From the NCBI RefSeq assembly GCF_023276435.1, contig NZ_JALLPO010000020.1:62001-126000 (forward strand): a DNA stretch of 64,000 nt. Reading direction: 5' to 3'. The notes under the pieces were generated by a model. That model saw only the letters and a program-made list of their open reading frames with translations, was not told where the DNA came from and did no database searches. Of the stretch, positions 62,213 to 64,000 are shown piece by piece. The number at the start of each line of letters is the position of its first letter. The first letter of the stretch is position 1. The stretch is from Sphaerisporangium perillae (GTDB lineage Bacteria; Actinomycetota; Actinomycetes; Streptosporangiales; Streptosporangiaceae). Both the position numbers and the translations under genes were made by a program.

Positions 62213-62953
62213 GTCCACGGGCAGCGTCACGCCGGTCACGAAGGACGCACGGTCGCTGGCGAGCCAGGCGGCCGCCTCGGCGACCTCCTCCGGTCCGGCG
62301 GTCCTGCCCTGGGGTGTCATCGCGTGCAGCGCCTCCTCCATCCCTGGCCGCAGGGCGAACCACGCCTCGATCATCTCCGACCTGGTGGTCCCGGGCGCGA
62401 TCGCGTTCACCCGGATCCGGTGCTCCGCGTACTCCGCGGCGGCGGCTCTGGTGATGCCGACGACCGCGTGCTTGGAGATCACGTAGGGCGCCGCCACCGG
62501 GGTGGCGACCAGGCCGCCGACGCTGCTGGTGTTCACGATCGAACCGCCGCCGCCGGCCAGCATCTGGGTGATCTGCCGGCGCATGCAGTGCCAGACGCCG
62601 CGCAGGTTGACGTCGAGGACGGCGTCGAGCGCCGTGTCGTCCATCAGATGCATGGGGGACCGCTCCATCCCGAGCCCCGCGTTGTTGAACCCGACATCGA
62701 GCCGCCCGTATTCATGGACGGCGGTGGAGACGGCGCGGTCGACGTCCGCCGGGCGGGTCACATCGGTCACCGAATAGGCGGCCTCGAAACCCTTTCCCCG
62801 TAATTCGTCGACCAGGTCGCTCAATTCCCGTTCTCGTCGCGCCGCGAGCACGACCGCGGCGCCTTCACGGGCGAATACTCGCGCCGCCGCCGCGCCGATG
62901 CCGCTGCTGGCCCCGGTGATCAGGGCCACCTTTCCCGATAAGATACCCGACAT
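62192..62953 (-). CDS. SDR-family oxidoreductase
   Basis: A 253-residue classical short-chain dehydrogenase. Cofactor motif ALITGASSGIGAAAARVFAREGA, with VLAARRE after the second strand, suggests NADP(H); NNAGLGM, Ser in NTSSVGGLVATPVAAPYVISKHAV (catalytic Ser, Tyr-x-x-x-Lys) and RVNAIAPGTTRSEM complete the set. The C-terminus DGGYTLV closes the gene in a palindrome with the receptor gene. In virginiae-butanolide and A-factor pathways an SDR reduces the 6-keto group; linkage to the AfsA/receptor pair suggests this enzyme may do so. It could equally be unrelated. Start ATG at 62953. Confidence 0.92.
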   Translation of the reverse strand: MSGILSGKVALITGASSGIGAAAARVFAREGAAVVLAARRERELSDLVDELRGKGFEAAYSVTDVTRPADVDRAVSTAVHEYGRLDVGFNNAGLGMERSPMHLMDDTALDAVLDVNLRGVWHCMRRQITQMLAGGGGSIVNTSSVGGLVATPVAAPYVISKHAVVGITRAAAAEYAEHRIRVNAIAPGTTRSEMIEAWFALRPGMEEALHAMTPQGRTAGPEEVAEAAAWLASDRASFVTGVTLPVDGGYTLV

Positions 62954-63058
62954 ATACGTATTGTGACTATGCCTTCATCGGGCTGACAATATGCCCCGCG
63001 TTTAAATCATGTGAATTCTTGAGAACGTGCGGCCGATTAAGTTATGGCTTTTCGGGCT

Positions 63059-64000
63059 TTATGTGCTGGCGCGATATCGGTGCATGAGCGCCACGGCCAT
63101 CGCCCCCTCGCCCACCCCCGACGCGACCCGCTTGACCGAGCGGGAGCGCACGTCGCCCGCCGCGAAGACACCGGGAACGCTGGTCTCCAGCAGGTACGGC
63201 TCGCGCTCCAGGCTCCAGGCTTCGCCGGGCACGTCCGAGCCGGTCAGCACGAAACCGTGGTCGTCCCGCTCCACCAGGCCGTCCAGCCACTCGGTGCGCG
63301 GCCGGGCGCCGATGAAGGTGAAGACGAAGCGGACCGGCTCCTCGGCCGTCTCGCCGGTGGCCACGTCGGCGAGCGTGGCCCGCTCCAGGTGCTCCTCCCC
63401 GGAGAACTCCACGACCCGGGTCCCGAGGCGGACCTCGATGGCGGGGGTCCTGCGGATCTCGTCCACGAGGTACTGGGACATCCCCGCCTCCAGCGAGTCC
63501 GCCCGGATCAGCATGGTGACCTTGCGCGCGTACTTCGCGAAGTGCAGTGCCGCCTGCCCGGCCGAGTTGGCGCCGCCGACGACGTGGACGTGCTCGGAGG
63601 CGCATGACTGGCTCTCGGTCGTGGCGGCGCCGTAGTACAGGCCGGCGCCGGCGAAGCGGTCCGCGCCGGGAACGTCCAGCCGGTTGTAGGACACCCCCAT
63701 GGCCAGCAGGACGATCTCGGCGCTGATCTCGGTGCCGTCGGCCAGCGTGATGACGCGCGCCGGATCGGCCCTGCGCAGGCTCGTGACCTCCACCGGATAC
63801 AGCAGCTCGGCCCCGAACCTGCGGACCTGCGAGACCGCCCGGCGGGCCAGGTCGCTGCCGGCCAGGCCGGTGGGGAACCCCAGGTAGTTCTCGATCAGGC
63901 TGGACGTGCCCGCCTGCCCGCCCGGCACGTCGGAGTCGACCATCAGGGTCGACAGCCCTTCGGAGGCGGAGTAGACGCCGGCCGCCAGCCCGGCGGGGCC
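63059..64000 (-). CDS. Thioredoxin-reductase-like FAD oxidoreductase, C-terminal part
   Basis: The gene runs off the right edge; 313 codons and the stop are visible. GPAGLAAGVYSASEGLSTLMVDSDVPGGQAGTSSLIENYLGFPTG (several stretches) is the FAD region of the thioredoxin-reductase superfamily. VHVVGGANSAGQAALHFAKYARKVTMLIR is the NAD(P) domain, and GVFAAGDVRSRSVKRVASGVGEGAMAV the FAD-binding end. The redox C-x-x-C of true thioredoxin reductases is absent; the site reads YYGAATTESQSC with a single Cys. This fits the branch often fused to a receiver or cyclic-nucleotide domain, whose N-terminus would be outside. Electron acceptor unknown. Confidence 0.88.
   Translation of the reverse strand, partial: GPAGLAAGVYSASEGLSTLMVDSDVPGGQAGTSSLIENYLGFPTGLAGSDLARRAVSQVRRFGAELLYPVEVTSLRRADPARVITLADGTEISAEIVLLAMGVSYNRLDVPGADRFAGAGLYYGAATTESQSCASEHVHVVGGANSAGQAALHFAKYARKVTMLIRADSLEAGMSQYLVDEIRRTPAIEVRLGTRVVEFSGEEHLERATLADVATGETAEEPVRFVFTFIGARPRTEWLDGLVERDDHGFVLTGSDVPGEAWSLEREPYLLETSVPGVFAAGDVRSRSVKRVASGVGEGAMAVALMHRYRAST

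Overview
The window is high-GC, densely coded DNA from a filamentous actinomycete. Pointers to this are a complete four-gene conservon (sensor kinase, roadblock protein, DUF742 protein, small GTPase), a gamma-butyrolactone synthase/receptor pair, a PF04672 (DUF574) SAM methyltransferase, a spore-associated-protein-A-like secreted domain, a PPOX/F420-type flavin protein, a LAL-type LuxR regulator and many TetR regulators. Streptosporangiaceae or Streptomycetaceae would fit; that level of assignment is inference. The content looks chromosomal and accessory. I recognised no rRNA, tRNA, CRISPR array, intact transposon or replication origin.

Layout. 1-2.5 kb: tail of an SRPBCC gene, a VOC protein, a TetR regulator with candidate operators, and an orphan response regulator that lost its N-terminal acidic pocket by a frameshift. 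2.6-4.6 kb: a receptor Ser/Thr kinase whose outside domain resembles BMP/PnrA nucleoside-binding proteins. 4.8-14.3 kb: a vitamin B12-dependent glycerol/diol dehydratase locus (small subunit, fused large+medium subunit, two-subunit reactivase, HbpS/PduO-C-like protein) beside a divergent aldehyde dehydrogenase-DUF779 pair. Between them lies a GAF regulator with a SARP-like C-terminus; heptamers repeated every 11 bp sit in both promoter regions. 14.3-18.1 kb: the conservon. 18.3-21 kb: a secreted M23 peptidase with a SapA-like domain, a DUF1801 protein, a PIN-domain relic, a membrane protein and a lipoprotein.

21-24 kb: a macrolide-type glycosyltransferase preceded by a 10-codon, apparently leaderless leader ORF ending in Arg-Met-Arg and by alternative stem-loops, which looks like drug-responsive attenuation. 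23.3-28.1 kb: an overlapping three-gene phosphorolysis operon (beta-phosphoglucomutase-like HAD, GH65 phosphorylase, glucose-6-phosphate isomerase). 28.4-35.7 kb: a serpin lipoprotein, a LAL regulator, a PPOX protein, and a TetR/aromatic-hydroxylase divergent pair. 36-40.7 kb: a 1561-residue secreted protein of unknown function. 40.8-46.3 kb: a glycosidase-like TIM barrel, TetR, HIT, methyltransferase, a beta-hydroxyacid-dehydrogenase-like enzyme and a zinc alcohol dehydrogenase. 46.5-51.1 kb: a TnpB relic, an FGGY (glycerol-type) kinase and a 942-residue fusion of a GlpA-like oxidase, a BFD iron-sulfur domain and a second flavoprotein. 51.2-60.3 kb: hemerythrin, aldose epimerase, RecQ, a TSUP transporter, DinB, a stand-alone LigD polymerase domain and a phosphatase. 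60.5-63 kb: a divergent AfsA-type synthase and ArpA-type receptor with a central ARE-like palindrome, then an SDR convergent with the receptor through a shared palindrome. The window ends inside a thioredoxin-reductase-like flavoprotein.

Two themes recur. Glycerol may be used by two routes (B12 dehydratase on the left, kinase plus G3P oxidase on the right). The intergenic regions are rich in gene relics (PIN, FAD monooxygenase, GT2, TnpB, LacI) and in short, unrelated tandem repeats sitting at gene ends.
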